Assembly (NCBI RefSeq): GCF_026168515.1
Contig: NZ_CP093443.1
Coordinates: 3,410,001 to 3,474,000 of the forward strand
DNA length: 64,000 nt
Source: Brevibacterium spongiae
Lineage (GTDB): Bacteria > Actinomycetota > Actinomycetes > Actinomycetales > Brevibacteriaceae
Direction of reading: 5' to 3'
The position numbers and the translations under genes are program-made. This document shows, piece by piece, positions 34,965-44,484 of this stretch (position 1 is its first letter; each line of letters starts with the position of its first letter). The notes beneath the pieces are model-generated. The model saw only the letters and a program-made list of their open reading frames with translations. It was not told the DNA's origin and ran no database searches.

Positions 34965-36404
34965 TCAGCTTGCTCCGAGGGCTTCGGATTGCCGCTGCGC
35001 TGCGCCGGCCGTACGGGGCAGCGCGTCGAGGACGGTTGAGACGGTGCGGCCCCAGTCAAAGCGATCGGCGCGCTGGACGGCGTGCTCGGCAAGTTCGGTG
35101 CGCAGAATCTCGTCGTGCAGCAGGGTTTCGATGGCCGTGGCCCAGTGGTGCGGGTTGTGGTCGGCGATGAGCAGGCCCGAATGGCCGTGTTCGACGATTT
35201 CGGGCAGACCGCCGACCGCTGAGGCGATCGCCGGCAGTCCTGAGGCCGCGGCTTCGGCGGCGACGAGTCCGAAGGATTCGCTGCGGGAGGGCACGATGAG
35301 CACATCCGCGGCCCGGTAGTAGTCGACGAGGACCCGCGAGGGTACCGGCGGACGGATCTCGACGCTGGGTTCGGCCGCGATCGCCGAGGTCAGTTCGCGC
35401 AGATAGGACGAGGAGGCACTGCCTTCTCGCGGAAGAGCCGAACGGGTTCCGACTCCGGTATCGGCACCGGACGCTGCACCGAGGAGGATCCCACGGGTCC
35501 GTGATGCCAGGTGCGGGTCGCGTTCTCGCAGGTCGGCGAGGGCGTCGACGGCGACGTCCGTGCCCTTGATGAACTGCATCCGTCCGACGTAGAGGACGAT
35601 GGCTTCGTCATCGGTGAAGCCGAGCCTCTGCCGTGCCGCCGACTTCGCGCCCGGCGTGTAGAGGGTGTGGTCGACGCCGGGGCGGGCGACGACGACAGAA
35701 TCGGGGTCGGCACGGAGTTCGGTGATGAGGTCACGACGTTCGACGGGTGTCGCCGCCACGAGCAGGTCCGCTTCGGCGGCGATCCGCTCTTCGGCTTCCA
35801 ATCGTTGGGGGCGCTCGTGGCTGGTCTCGGAATCGCGGTTCTTCACGGCACCGATCGTGTGCATGCTCACCGCGATGGGCGCACGAAGATACTCGGCGAC
35901 GGACCCGCCGGGGGCGGACTGGGCCGACGGGTCAGCGCCGGTGAGCGGGCCGGCGGCAGTGAGCGAGCCTGCGGTGAGAGGACCGCCGACCGACGGGTCG
36001 GCGGTGATCTCACGGACGCGCAGGGCCGCCTCGGCGGAAATCCAATAGTGGGTCCAGATGAACTCGGCGGCCCGATAGTCAGGGTGAGCGAGAAGCAGCT
36101 GCGCGAGTTCGTCGATGGCATCGGCGAGCTCGTCCTTCGTCGACGCGCCGACCGGGAGGTGGTGGAGGGTGATCGACTCGGAGATCTCCATCGTCCTGCC
36201 GGCAGTCCCAGTGCCATCGGTCGCGCCGGCGTTCGCGCCAGTTCCGTCGAGTCCGCCCGGATCAGCGGTGAAGACGTCGACGCGGTGGCCGGCGGCGGCG
36301 AACGCGCGCACGGACTGGTCGACGTAGACGTTCATCCCCCCGGCATCGCCCTGACCCGGCTGGGCCGCGGGTGAGGTGTGGAGGGAGAGGACACTGATAC
36401 GCAC
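34965..36404 (-). CDS. mshA: D-inositol-3-phosphate glycosyltransferase (mycothiol synthesis)
   Basis: 479-aa GT4 glycosyltransferase that transfers GlcNAc to 1-L-inositol-1-phosphate, the first committed mycothiol step. QPGQGDAGGMNVYVDQ at the N-terminus is the MshA signature; SMHTIGAVKN, VARPGVDHTLYTPG, VLYVGRMQFIKGTDVAVDAL and SRSESFGLVAAEAAASGLPA (EX7E motif) follow. Three low-complexity insertions occur: residues about 50-70 (Gly/Thr), 135-165 and 305-330. Together with mscR this shows mycothiol is the thiol of the host. Confidence 0.95.
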   Translation of the reverse strand: MRISVLSLHTSPAAQPGQGDAGGMNVYVDQSVRAFAAAGHRVDVFTADPGGLDGTGANAGATDGTGTAGRTMEISESITLHHLPVGASTKDELADAIDELAQLLLAHPDYRAAEFIWTHYWISAEAALRVREITADPSVGGPLTAGSLTAAGPLTGADPSAQSAPGGSVAEYLRAPIAVSMHTIGAVKNRDSETSHERPQRLEAEERIAAEADLLVAATPVERRDLITELRADPDSVVVARPGVDHTLYTPGAKSAARQRLGFTDDEAIVLYVGRMQFIKGTDVAVDALADLRERDPHLASRTRGILLGAASGADTGVGTRSALPREGSASSSYLRELTSAIAAEPSVEIRPPVPSRVLVDYYRAADVLIVPSRSESFGLVAAEAAASGLPAIASAVGGLPEIVEHGHSGLLIADHNPHHWATAIETLLHDEILRTELAEHAVQRADRFDWGRTVSTVLDALPRTAGAAQRQSEALGAS

Positions 36405-36438
36405 GACGACAGTCTAGCCAACGACGGCTGACCGGTGC

Positions 36439-37248
36439 CTAACCGAAGAACTCGCCGAGGATGCGGCGGACTTCGTGACGTCCGCGCCAGAGGATCGACC
36501 CGGCCGGCAGCACCTCGAGTCGGGAGCTCGGGATGGCCTCGTGGACCGCCTCGGCGATGGCGACGGGGTGCGCGGGATCGTCCTCATGGGTGAGGACGAG
36601 GACCTCGCCGGGGAAGCTGCGCAGATTCTCGGCGGACTCAGCCGTATCGTCGACGGCGATCTCGAGGGCGAGCCCGAGTCCGTCGGACATGTCCGTGTGG
36701 ACGAGGTTCTCGGCCTTCGCCTTCGTCCACGCCCGCGCGGGAAGCATCTGGGCCACCTCGGCGGGTTCGCGGGAGAGCATGAGTTCGACGATGCCGTCGA
36801 TGTCCTCGTCGGCGACCAGACCACGCAGTCTCTCCAGGTGGGAGCGGTTGGCGGCGGCCACCTCGGCGGGGAATCCGGTGAAGGAGGCGGGGAGGACGAG
36901 CGCGATCTTTTCGAGATCGCGGATCGCGGGGTGGGCGATGCTCAGCAGGTGGAGCAGCCCTCCTGCGGACATCGAAACGCCCAGAGCACGGCTCGCCGAG
37001 GTGGTCTCGACGGCTTCTGCGAGCACCTCGGCGATCTGCGGGTAGTTCCAACCGGGACCGGGTGAGGGGCGGCCGCCGTGTCCGGGCAGGTGGAGGAAGT
37101 GGCGGGTGCCGGTGATGCCGGTGCCGAACGGGCGGGTGTCGCGGATCGCGCCGGCGAATCCGTGGCCGAAGAGGGTGTGCGGTTCGCCGGTGCCGAACGT
37201 GGCGATGAAGCCGGACTCGGGGCCCGGAACGTTGAGGTCTGTGCTCAT
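36439..37248 (-). CDS. Alpha/beta hydrolase
   Basis: 269 aa. A nucleophile elbow GVSMSAGG (Ser in GxSxG-like context) near residue 92, an N-terminal oxyanion-type LFGHGFAG, HLPGHGGRP, and the late acidic segment VLVLTHEDDPAHPV support the fold. A clear catalytic His is likely the one in WRGRHEVRR at the C-terminus. It is 34 bp from the mshA start and on the same strand. Substrate unknown. Confidence 0.82.
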   Translation of the reverse strand: MSTDLNVPGPESGFIATFGTGEPHTLFGHGFAGAIRDTRPFGTGITGTRHFLHLPGHGGRPSPGPGWNYPQIAEVLAEAVETTSASRALGVSMSAGGLLHLLSIAHPAIRDLEKIALVLPASFTGFPAEVAAANRSHLERLRGLVADEDIDGIVELMLSREPAEVAQMLPARAWTKAKAENLVHTDMSDGLGLALEIAVDDTAESAENLRSFPGEVLVLTHEDDPAHPVAIAEAVHEAIPSSRLEVLPAGSILWRGRHEVRRILGEFFG

Positions 37249-37312
37249 GTGGAAAGTGCGCTCTTCAGGGAAGTGGGTTCATCGGGACAGTGGGCTCGTC
37301 TGAAAAGCGTGC

Positions 37313-37624
37313 TCACCGCTTGCGGTAGCGCGGGTCGACGGCGCGGACCTTCGGGCGCACGTCGGTGAGGTACACGAGGCCGGCGACCAGGGCGATGATG
37401 TTGAGGAAGATCATGCTCATGCCCATCGGGGGCAGTGCGATGATGGCGAGCGCGAGTCCGACGCCGAGGAGGATGACCCAGAACTTCTTGCTCTGTTTGT
37501 CCACGGCGCGGTAGTTCTCGTCCTTGAAGCGGAGGCAGTCGATGAACGCCCACAGCTGGACGACGAATGCGGCCACCGTCAGGGCGAGAAAGATCAGCTG
37601 CTGAAAGCCCGCGATGTATTGCAT
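37313..37624 (-). CDS. DUF2516 family membrane protein
   Basis: 103 aa with three hydrophobic segments (about residues 7-27, 48-65, 66-86), an N-terminal WAFIDCLRFKDENYRAVDK between the first two, and a short basic tail PRYRKR. Matches the small actinobacterial DUF2516 proteins, function unknown. First ORF of a leftward set before the hydrolase. Confidence 0.8.
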   Translation of the reverse strand: MQYIAGFQQLIFLALTVAAFVVQLWAFIDCLRFKDENYRAVDKQSKKFWVILLGVGLALAIIALPPMGMSMIFLNIIALVAGLVYLTDVRPKVRAVDPRYRKR

Positions 37625-37797
37625 CTGTACAGCCTAGCAACCGCGCCGCGACGGGGCAGGACCCGGCGGCGGATCCTGGGCAAGTGCCCATCCGCGTCCC
37701 ACCGGGCTCTCAGCCCCACCTGGCTTTCAGCGGGGAGACGGGCTCGCCCGTGGGGAACGCGCACGCGTGGATGCGGGGACGCTGGTCTGCGCGGTGG

Positions 37798-37857
37798 CCA
37801 GGGCAGTACCTGCGCGGGGGCCAGGGCAGTACCTGCGCGGGGGCCAGGGCAGCAAGG
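37798..37857. repeat. 23-bp tandem repeat, 2.6 copies
   Basis: Unit CCAGGGCAGTACCTGCGCGG plus GGG at 37798-37820 and 37821-37843, then a truncated third copy. In the 262-bp gap between azlD and the DUF2516 gene, where no gene is visible. Confidence 0.85.
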
Positions 37858-37886
37858 AACCGGCGACCCAGCCTGCCGGGGTGATC

Positions 37887-38360
37887 TCAGAGGATCCCGG
37901 TCATACGGATGACCGCGCACACGGCCATGCCGATGAGAACCGCCAGCAGCATCGGCACGCGCACGATCGCCGCGAGAACACCGACTCCGACGCCGATGAG
38001 GCGGGCCGGATCCGCAATGTCCTTGCCGTCGAAGACCGCGGTCGTCGCGAACACCGCGCCGATGAGCACGACCGTGGCGCGGTCCATCCACTTGGTCACG
38101 CGTTCGGTCGAGTCGGCAGGTTCGTCGACGGCGCCACCGGCTGCCACCTCGGTCCGATGCTCCGCCTCGACTCCGGAACCTCCGACGGCGCCGGAGCCTG
38201 CGTCTGCACTGGATCCGTCCACCCCCACCGAGGCGGTCGCCGGGGTGCGTCGACGCCCCTTCGTGGCGATCGCGGCTCCGAGTTTCACCCCGGCGAAGCG
38301 CATGAGATACGTTCCGATGCTCAGTGCCGCCAAGGCGATGAGAAAGCTTCCTGCGTTCAT
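37887..38360 (-). CDS. azlD: AzlD-family branched-chain amino acid exporter subunit
   Basis: 157 aa. AzlD proteins are about 105 aa; this one is longer because an Ala/Gly/Ser-rich insertion (residues about 37-85) sits between helix 1 (SFLIALAALSIGTYLMRFAG) and the DRATVVLIGAVFATTAV helix. Forms with AzlC an exporter of branched-chain amino acids and methionine, like BrnE of Corynebacterium. The ATG overlaps the azlC stop (4 bases). Confidence 0.85.
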   Translation of the reverse strand: MNAGSFLIALAALSIGTYLMRFAGVKLGAAIATKGRRRTPATASVGVDGSSADAGSGAVGGSGVEAEHRTEVAAGGAVDEPADSTERVTKWMDRATVVLIGAVFATTAVFDGKDIADPARLIGVGVGVLAAIVRVPMLLAVLIGMAVCAVIRMTGIL

Positions 38361-39262
38361 CGACGGTCCTCCCCCGCTGCGCTCGAATGGTCCGATCCGT
38401 GGAGGCCCGATCCGTGATGACCCGGTTCGCTGCGTTCGGCATCGTGCCGGCCTGCGGAGTGGCCCACATCTGCCGTGCCAGTCATCAACCTGTCCCGAGT
38501 CTCATGTTGAGCCTCATGGTGAGTCCCACGGCGACGGCGCATCGACCGCACCGCCCATCCTGCGGCGACGAAGACGAAGACGGACAGCGACGTCACCGCG
38601 CCCAGGCCGAGCGGCAGCACCGGGGTGAGGCACACGGCGACGATGATGCCGGCGAGAGTGAGAGACAGCGTCACACGATTTTTCAGGTCACCGCGGATGA
38701 GGCAGAAGAGAATGATCGGGAACGCCGCGTCGAGGCCGAGCATGTCAGCATCGATGACATTGCCGAGCCACTGCCCGGCCATGGCGCCGCTGGGCCACAT
38801 GAGCGCGATCGCAGCCCCCATGAGCAGGAAGGCGTGCCATTTCGCTCGATCATTCTGTCCCATGCGCGAAATCGCCGTGGACTCGTCATTGATCCAGTGA
38901 GAGGCGATGAGGGCCCGCCAGTCCTGAGGGAAGAAGGGGCCGACGGCGACGCCGAAGGCGAAGTTGCGGGAGTTGACGAGGAGTCCTGCCAGAACGGCGA
39001 GGATCGGGGCACCTCCGGCGGCGATGACGCCGACGAAAGTGAATTCCGCAGCACCGCCGAGTGCGAACATCGCCAACAGCAGAGTCTGCCACCAGGCGAA
39101 GCCGGAGACCGCGGAGATCGCCCCGTACGACAGCGCAACGGCGATGATCGTGACGGTGACGATCGCGACGGCCCGGTAGATCGACCCCGGCAGTGTCCGC
39201 TCGACCCCGCGTTGTCGAGTCTGCGAACGCGCCCGCTCAGCCGTACGAAATAATGAACCCAT
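38357..39262 (-). CDS. azlC: AzlC-family branched-chain amino acid exporter subunit
   Basis: 301 aa, the large subunit (BrnF-like). Landmarks: ALSYGAISAVSGFAWWQTLL, GGAAEFTFVGVIAAGGAP, LLVNSRNFAFGVAVGPFF (the family's LLxNSRxxxYG pattern) and MWPSGAMAGQWLGN. The last 50 residues are a His/Arg/Gly/Ser-rich hydrophilic tail not present in most homologues. Divergent from an XRE-cupin regulator, with a 66-bp gap holding an operator-like repeat. Confidence 0.9.
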   Translation of the reverse strand: MGSLFRTAERARSQTRQRGVERTLPGSIYRAVAIVTVTIIAVALSYGAISAVSGFAWWQTLLLAMFALGGAAEFTFVGVIAAGGAPILAVLAGLLVNSRNFAFGVAVGPFFPQDWRALIASHWINDESTAISRMGQNDRAKWHAFLLMGAAIALMWPSGAMAGQWLGNVIDADMLGLDAAFPIILFCLIRGDLKNRVTLSLTLAGIIVAVCLTPVLPLGLGAVTSLSVFVFVAAGWAVRSMRRRRGTHHEAQHETRDRLMTGTADVGHSAGRHDAERSEPGHHGSGLHGSDHSSAAGEDRR

Positions 39263-39287
39263 GTTCTACACAGTGCACTCCTGCCGT

Positions 39288-39307
39288 TCGTTCGTCAACT
39301 CGAACGA
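39288..39307. promoter_or_regulatory. Operator candidate between azlC and its regulator
   Basis: Perfect inverted repeat TCGTTCG-N6-CGAACGA. TATAGT at 39317-39322 is a good -10 for the regulator, whose ATG lies 7 bases later, so the transcript may be leaderless and the repeat lies across its -35 zone. Confidence 0.6.
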
Positions 39308-39328
39308 CTTTGACGTTATAGTGAACAC

Positions 39329-39964
39329 ATGAGTTCACGACGCCACGACCCCGCGCAGGACACTGCTGTGCCACAGGACGCCGCTGTTCTGCCGGACAGT
39401 TTCGAGTCGTCTCCGACGCTCTCGCCCAGCGAGCAGATCGCCGCGGCACTCAAGCGGGAACGTCTGCGCGCCGGTCTCTCGCTCTCGGAGGTCGCGCGGC
39501 GTGCAGGCATCGGCAAGTCAACGATGTCCGGGCTCGAAACCGGCAGCGGAAACCCGAGCCTCGAGACGATGTGGGCGCTGGCCGCCGCACTCGACATCCC
39601 CCTGGCCCGCCTCCTCGACCCGCCCACACACGAAATCGCGCTGCAGCACGTCGGAGATATGCCGAGCCTGCCGTCGACGACAGCGAACTATGTGGCGACG
39701 CTGCTGTCACCATCGCCGACGAACGCACGCCGCGACATCTACTTCATCCAGGCCGAACCGGGTGAGCCGAGGACGTCCCAACCGCATCCGCAGGGGACGA
39801 TCGAACATGTCATCCTCGGCAACGGGGCTGCTCGCATCGAGGTCCTCGGTCAGACGTATGAGCTCGGTGTCGGTGACTACCTCACGCATCCGGGCGATCA
39901 GCCGCATCGTTTCACGGCACTCAAACCCGGCACGAATGCCGTCTTCGTCGTCGAGAGCAGCTGA
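39329..39964 (+). CDS. XRE-family regulator with cupin domain
   Basis: 211 aa. HTH: IAAALKRERLRAGLSLSEVARRAGIGKSTMSGLE (about residues 36-70). The C-terminal cupin has TIEHVILGNGAARIEVLGQ and VGDYLTHPGDQPHRF. The domain order is that of PuuR/SutR-like small-molecule-responsive repressors. Divergently beside azlC-azlD, so likely controls branched-chain amino acid export. Confidence 0.9.
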   Translation: MSSRRHDPAQDTAVPQDAAVLPDSFESSPTLSPSEQIAAALKRERLRAGLSLSEVARRAGIGKSTMSGLETGSGNPSLETMWALAAALDIPLARLLDPPTHEIALQHVGDMPSLPSTTANYVATLLSPSPTNARRDIYFIQAEPGEPRTSQPHPQGTIEHVILGNGAARIEVLGQTYELGVGDYLTHPGDQPHRFTALKPGTNAVFVVESS

Positions 39965-40041
39965 CCCGGAACCCCATCGCTCTGGGAGCTCCCTAACTGC
40001 CTCGGGACAGCCGTCCGACTCTCGACTCAGCCATTCGACGA

Positions 40042-41190
40042 CTATTCGACGGCCGGACCTGACTCATCATCGGCGTTCTCGGCCAGTGGCGGGAGTCGAG
40101 ACTGCGCTTCCTCACGCGTGAGTCCAGCGGCCTGAAGCAGGTCGACGGCGACGGTCCGCAGGAGCAGGACCATCGATTCGTCGTGGATGTCCCAATCGGA
40201 CTTCGCCCGCGGATCCAGAGTGCCCGCCGCTTCGGACAGGGCCGCCTCGGCGAGGGAACGATCGGTACCGCGACGCAACGCGATCTCGAGCTTCTTCGCC
40301 CCGTCGGCCAAGGAGCCGACATAGTCGGCGATGACGGGTTTGCCGACACCCAGCTCGGTGACACCCACGACGCGGCGGGCAATCACCCGCATGGTGCGCA
40401 TCGCCCGATCGGAGAAGGTGTGGGCGCGGGACAGTCGGGTCACCTCGGCGGCATGGCGACGGGCACGCGCATTGATCTTCGCAGCCTCACGGGAGACCCG
40501 CAGCGACGAGCCCCAGGAGTCGATGATGTCCTGGGTTTCGCGGGCACGTTCGAGGGCCCGGTTGGCCATCGTCGAATCTGCCTCGCCCAGAGCCCGTTTC
40601 ATCATCCTGAGGATGGCGTCGACCTCCTCGAGCATGTCCGCGGCCAGGCGTCGGGGAACCTTTCTGGCATCGCGCGGAATGAGCAGAGCCAGCAGAATCG
40701 CGCACACGGATCCGGTCAGCGCGTCGAGGGTGCGCGGGAACGGCATGGACGTGGCGGTGGCCGGGACCACGACGACGTAGACGGACTGCACTGCGATCTG
40801 GGTGATGAAGATGCCGCCGGAGTTGAGGATCGTGCCGATCACCAGGCCGATGATCAGAGTCAGCGCGAGCTGCCAGATTCCGGTTCCGTAGACGTTGACG
40901 AGGATCTCGCCCACGAGCACCCCGAACGTCGCGCCGATGCCGATCTCCAGAGCGCGGCGCAGTCGCCGGTCGACGACAGGGCCGATGCCGACGGCGGAGG
41001 CGACTGCGGCGAGGAACGGATATGGGTGGCCGAGCACGTAGACGCAGAAGGCATAGGCGGCGGTCGCAGCGATGGGGATCTGGATCAGCTGGCCGGAATT
41101 CACCCACACGCGCTTGAACCCCAACCGCAGGCGGTGGGAGACGATGTTGAAACCCCGCCGAGGCAGTTCGCTGACTCGAGTCTCCGCCAT
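40042..41190 (-). CDS. FUSC-family (aromatic acid exporter-like) membrane protein
   Basis: 382 aa. Six N-terminal hydrophobic segments (residues about 30-175) include AYAFCVYVLGHPYPFLAAVAS and ALEIGIGATFGVLVGEILVN, typical of FUSC/ArAE proteins. The remaining half is a soluble helical domain, with EAAKINARARRHAAEVTRLS and following. AGAGGGGACTG precedes ATG 41190, preferred to ATG 41244. The substrate of such proteins is usually weak organic acids. Confidence 0.87.
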   Translation of the reverse strand: MAETRVSELPRRGFNIVSHRLRLGFKRVWVNSGQLIQIPIAATAAYAFCVYVLGHPYPFLAAVASAVGIGPVVDRRLRRALEIGIGATFGVLVGEILVNVYGTGIWQLALTLIIGLVIGTILNSGGIFITQIAVQSVYVVVVPATATSMPFPRTLDALTGSVCAILLALLIPRDARKVPRRLAADMLEEVDAILRMMKRALGEADSTMANRALERARETQDIIDSWGSSLRVSREAAKINARARRHAAEVTRLSRAHTFSDRAMRTMRVIARRVVGVTELGVGKPVIADYVGSLADGAKKLEIALRRGTDRSLAEAALSEAAGTLDPRAKSDWDIHDESMVLLLRTVAVDLLQAAGLTREEAQSRLPPLAENADDESGPAVE

Positions 41191-41275
41191 CAGTCCCCTC
41201 TGCCGTTCGCCGGTGCTGTACTCAGAGTACCGGAAATGTGGCATGCTAAAGTCTGTGCGCCGAGGAGGCTATTGA

Positions 41276-44200
41276 ATGACAACGAATCTCACACGAAACG
41301 AAGCGCAGAGCCGGACACAGCTGCTCGAGGTCGATGCCTATACGGTTCACATCGATGTCAGCAATGCCGAGACCGATGACAGCACTTACCTCACGCGCAC
41401 GGTCGTCGACTTCACCGCTCGTTTCGCAGATTCGACATTCATCGACCTCATCGCCGACTCCGTCTCCTCCGTCTATGTCAACGGTCAGCCCCTCTCCCCC
41501 ACCGAGGTGTTCGACGGTGCGCGTGTCACGTTCCCCGTCCGCGCGGGCCGCAACAGCCTCACCGTCGAGGCGCAGGCCCGCTATTCGACGTCGGGTGAGG
41601 GCCTGCATCGCTTCACCGACCCGGCCGACGGCAAGGTCTACCTCTATACGCAGTACGAACCCACCGATGCCAGGCGGGTGTTCGCGAACTTCGACCAGCC
41701 CGATCTCAAGGCCCCATTCACGTTCTCCGTGACAGCGCCCGCCCACTTCCAGGTCCTGTCGAATCGGGCCGAAGCGCGCACTCAACCGGCCGGCGGTTCG
41801 GCCGGGACCACCTCGGCGGCGGGCTCCCACGACACGAGGTCAGCGTCGGCGGTCACGCACCATTTCGAACCGACGCTCAAGCAGTCGAGCTACATCACCT
41901 GCATCACCGCCGGACCCTATGAAGGGGCGACCGACGAATGGACGGACCCGAACACCGGGCAGACCGTGCAGCTGGGCGCATGGACGCGGGCCAGCCTCGT
42001 CGATCACCTCGACGCCGACGATATCTTCGCGATCACAAAGGCGGGCCTCGACTTCTTCACCTCGGAATTCGACTACCCGTACCCATGGGGGAAGTACGAT
42101 CAGATCTTCGTTCCCGAGTACAACCTCGGCGCGATGGAGAATCCGGGACTGGTGACGTTCACCGACTCGCTGATCTTCCGGGACAAGGTCACCGACGCGA
42201 ACTACGAGTCACGCGCGAACGTCATCCTGCACGAGATGGCGCACATGTGGTTCGGCGACCTCGTGACGATGAAATGGTGGGACGACCTGTGGCTCAAGGA
42301 GTCCTTCGCCGACTATATGGGCGGGCTGGCACTCGCCGAGGCGACCCGATTCACCGACGGCTGGGTGACCTTCGCGCTGCGGCGCAAGGCGTGGGCGTAC
42401 ACGCAGGACCTGTACCCGACGACGCACCCGATCGTCGCCGACATCCCCGATGTCGAGGCCGCGAAGCTCAACTTCGACGGCATCACCTACGCCAAGGGCG
42501 CGTCCGTGCTCAAGCAGCTCGTCGCGTTCGTCGGCCGGGACGAGTTCTTCGCCGGGTCGAGGTTGTATTTCAAGCGGTTCGAGTACGGCAACACCGAGCT
42601 CGCGGACTTCCTCGAATGCCTCGCCGAGGCGGCTCCCGACCGTGACATCGCCAGCTGGGCGAGCGCGTGGCTGGGCACCTCCGGAGTATCCGAGCTGTCC
42701 CTGCAGCTGACCACGTCCGATTCGTCGATGGCTTCGTCGTCAGCATCGACGTCGGCTTCGACGTCGGCATCGACCGGAAACGGGACTCAGACCCCGGCGT
42801 ACGGTGCGAGAAGCGGGGTGCGCGTAGCCTCGAGCACGGGAGCGCGGCTGCGCAGTCCCGACATTGACGAGAATGCGGCCGGTGCCAGGACGGACGGGGC
42901 TGCGTCGGACGGTTCCGTGCGGGGAAACTCCCGGGCAGGGAACTCCGCGCCGGAGGCAGAGGTCGAGCCGCCTCGGCGACGGACCGGGTCCGAGACGATC
43001 ACTCGCGCCACCATCACTCAGGCCGATTCGGCCGAGGGTGCGGCTCTGCTGCGTCCGCATACATTCGAGATCGCCACGCTCGGCCGGTCGGGACGGGAGA
43101 TCGTGCCGCTCGATACGTTCCGGTTCGAGTTCTCCACCGAAACCGCCGAGGTCGAGCCTCTCATCGGGCGCAGCGCCGGCGTGATCACTCTGCTCAACTA
43201 CAGCGATCTCGACTATGCGCGTGTGCGACTGGACCCGGAATCGACGGAGGCGGCGGTCACCTCGGCGTCACGGATCACCGATCCCCTGTCGCGGGCTCTG
43301 GTGTGGTCGGCGTTGGACAATGCGGTCCGCGATGGCCTCATGCCGGTGCAGAAGTATCTGACTGCCTATGCTCGCAGCCTCGGCAAGGAGAGCCACGCGG
43401 GGATCATGGCCGGTCTCAGTCAAACGGCTCTGACCTGCATCGATCAGTGGGTGGCGGATCGGAATTTCGATATTGCGATCACGGGTCTGCTCGGGGCGGC
43501 GCTCGATGCGCTGGCGGCAGCGAAGGCAGGATCCGATGCTCAGCTGCATCTGGCGAACCTCGTGCTGGCGCTGACTTCGCGCACGGCGCGGTGCGCGGAC
43601 GGAAGTTCGGCGGTGGCGATGGGGCGCGGATTCGCCAGTCAGATCCTCGCTGTGCCGGTCGGTGAGGAGATCGACCGCATGTATCCGCAGGCTCCTGGTC
43701 AGAACGCCGAGGCGGCCGATGGTTCTGGCGGATCTGGCGGGGCCGGTGGTTCTGGCGGATCTGGCGGGGCCGGTGGTTCTGGCGGATCTGGCGGGGCTCG
43801 TGGCTCTGGCGGGGCCGAGCATTCGACTGCGACGCTGCCGTTCCGCGGTCTCGTCAACGATCATGCGCTGCGGTGGAATGCGCTCACTGCACTCGTGTGC
43901 CTCGGATGGGCGGATCAGACGGACATTGCGCGGGAGAACCAGTCGGATCCGAGCTCCTCGGGCAGGCTTCACGCCGAAACGGCCAGCGCCGCTCTGCCCC
44001 TGCCGATCGTCAAGATCCGCGCATGGGAGGCCATCCGCGAGGCGGGCGCGCTGAGCAATGATGTGCTCTCGGCGATCATCGCCGGGTTCATCGCGCCGAG
44101 TGCGCTGCCGCTCATCGAAGACTACGTCGATGAGTATTTCGCGGGGCTGCTGGGATTCTGGACGGACAATTCGATCGAGATCGCGCGTCGCTTGGTGCTG

Positions 44201-44371
44201 GGTCTCTACCCGAAGTGGTCGGTCTACGAGGATGACGTCGTCGAGAAGACCGATATCTGGCTGGCAGCGAACCCTGATGCGCCTGCAGCTCTGCGCCGTC
44301 TGGTGATCGAACGCCGCGACGACCTGGCTCGCGCAATCTTCCTCAAGTCGACGCAGAGTTCTCGCCACTGA
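41276..44371 (+). CDS. pepN: Aminopeptidase N (M1 family)
   Basis: 1031-aa zinc aminopeptidase removing N-terminal residues from peptides. The exopeptidase motif LGAMENPG is near residue 285 and the zinc site HEMAH at 319-323 with the third ligand in WLKESFAD near 342. Homologues are about 850 aa; here two insertions account for the excess. Residues about 480-578 are Ser/Ala/Arg-rich, between the catalytic domain and C-terminal half, and 816-842 are Gly/Ser with (GSGGSGGAG) repeats coded by a 27-bp tandem repeat. The ATG is preceded by CGAGGAGG and lies divergent to FUSC. Confidence 0.93.
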   Translation: MTTNLTRNEAQSRTQLLEVDAYTVHIDVSNAETDDSTYLTRTVVDFTARFADSTFIDLIADSVSSVYVNGQPLSPTEVFDGARVTFPVRAGRNSLTVEAQARYSTSGEGLHRFTDPADGKVYLYTQYEPTDARRVFANFDQPDLKAPFTFSVTAPAHFQVLSNRAEARTQPAGGSAGTTSAAGSHDTRSASAVTHHFEPTLKQSSYITCITAGPYEGATDEWTDPNTGQTVQLGAWTRASLVDHLDADDIFAITKAGLDFFTSEFDYPYPWGKYDQIFVPEYNLGAMENPGLVTFTDSLIFRDKVTDANYESRANVILHEMAHMWFGDLVTMKWWDDLWLKESFADYMGGLALAEATRFTDGWVTFALRRKAWAYTQDLYPTTHPIVADIPDVEAAKLNFDGITYAKGASVLKQLVAFVGRDEFFAGSRLYFKRFEYGNTELADFLECLAEAAPDRDIASWASAWLGTSGVSELSLQLTTSDSSMASSSASTSASTSASTGNGTQTPAYGARSGVRVASSTGARLRSPDIDENAAGARTDGAASDGSVRGNSRAGNSAPEAEVEPPRRRTGSETITRATITQADSAEGAALLRPHTFEIATLGRSGREIVPLDTFRFEFSTETAEVEPLIGRSAGVITLLNYSDLDYARVRLDPESTEAAVTSASRITDPLSRALVWSALDNAVRDGLMPVQKYLTAYARSLGKESHAGIMAGLSQTALTCIDQWVADRNFDIAITGLLGAALDALAAAKAGSDAQLHLANLVLALTSRTARCADGSSAVAMGRGFASQILAVPVGEEIDRMYPQAPGQNAEAADGSGGSGGAGGSGGSGGAGGSGGSGGARGSGGAEHSTATLPFRGLVNDHALRWNALTALVCLGWADQTDIARENQSDPSSSGRLHAETASAALPLPIVKIRAWEAIREAGALSNDVLSAIIAGFIAPSALPLIEDYVDEYFAGLLGFWTDNSIEIARRLVLGLYPKWSVYEDDVVEKTDIWLAANPDAPAALRRLVIERRDDLARAIFLKSTQSSRH
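43721..43801 (+). repeat. 27-bp tandem repeat in pepN
   Basis: Three copies of a 27-bp unit (GGTTCTGGCGGATCTGGCGG plus GGCCGGT) in frame, coding for GSGGSGGAG. Copies 1 and 2 are exact; the third ends in CTCGT. Copy-number variation would leave the frame intact. Confidence 0.9.
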
Positions 44372-44484
44372 GGCTTTTCGGCACCGAAAATTCTCAATGC
44401 AGCCGCTTTTCAGCACTGAGGCTTCACATCGCCGGGATTTTTCGGCAATGAGTTTTTTCGCGGCTGAAGCTATTCGTCGCTGAG

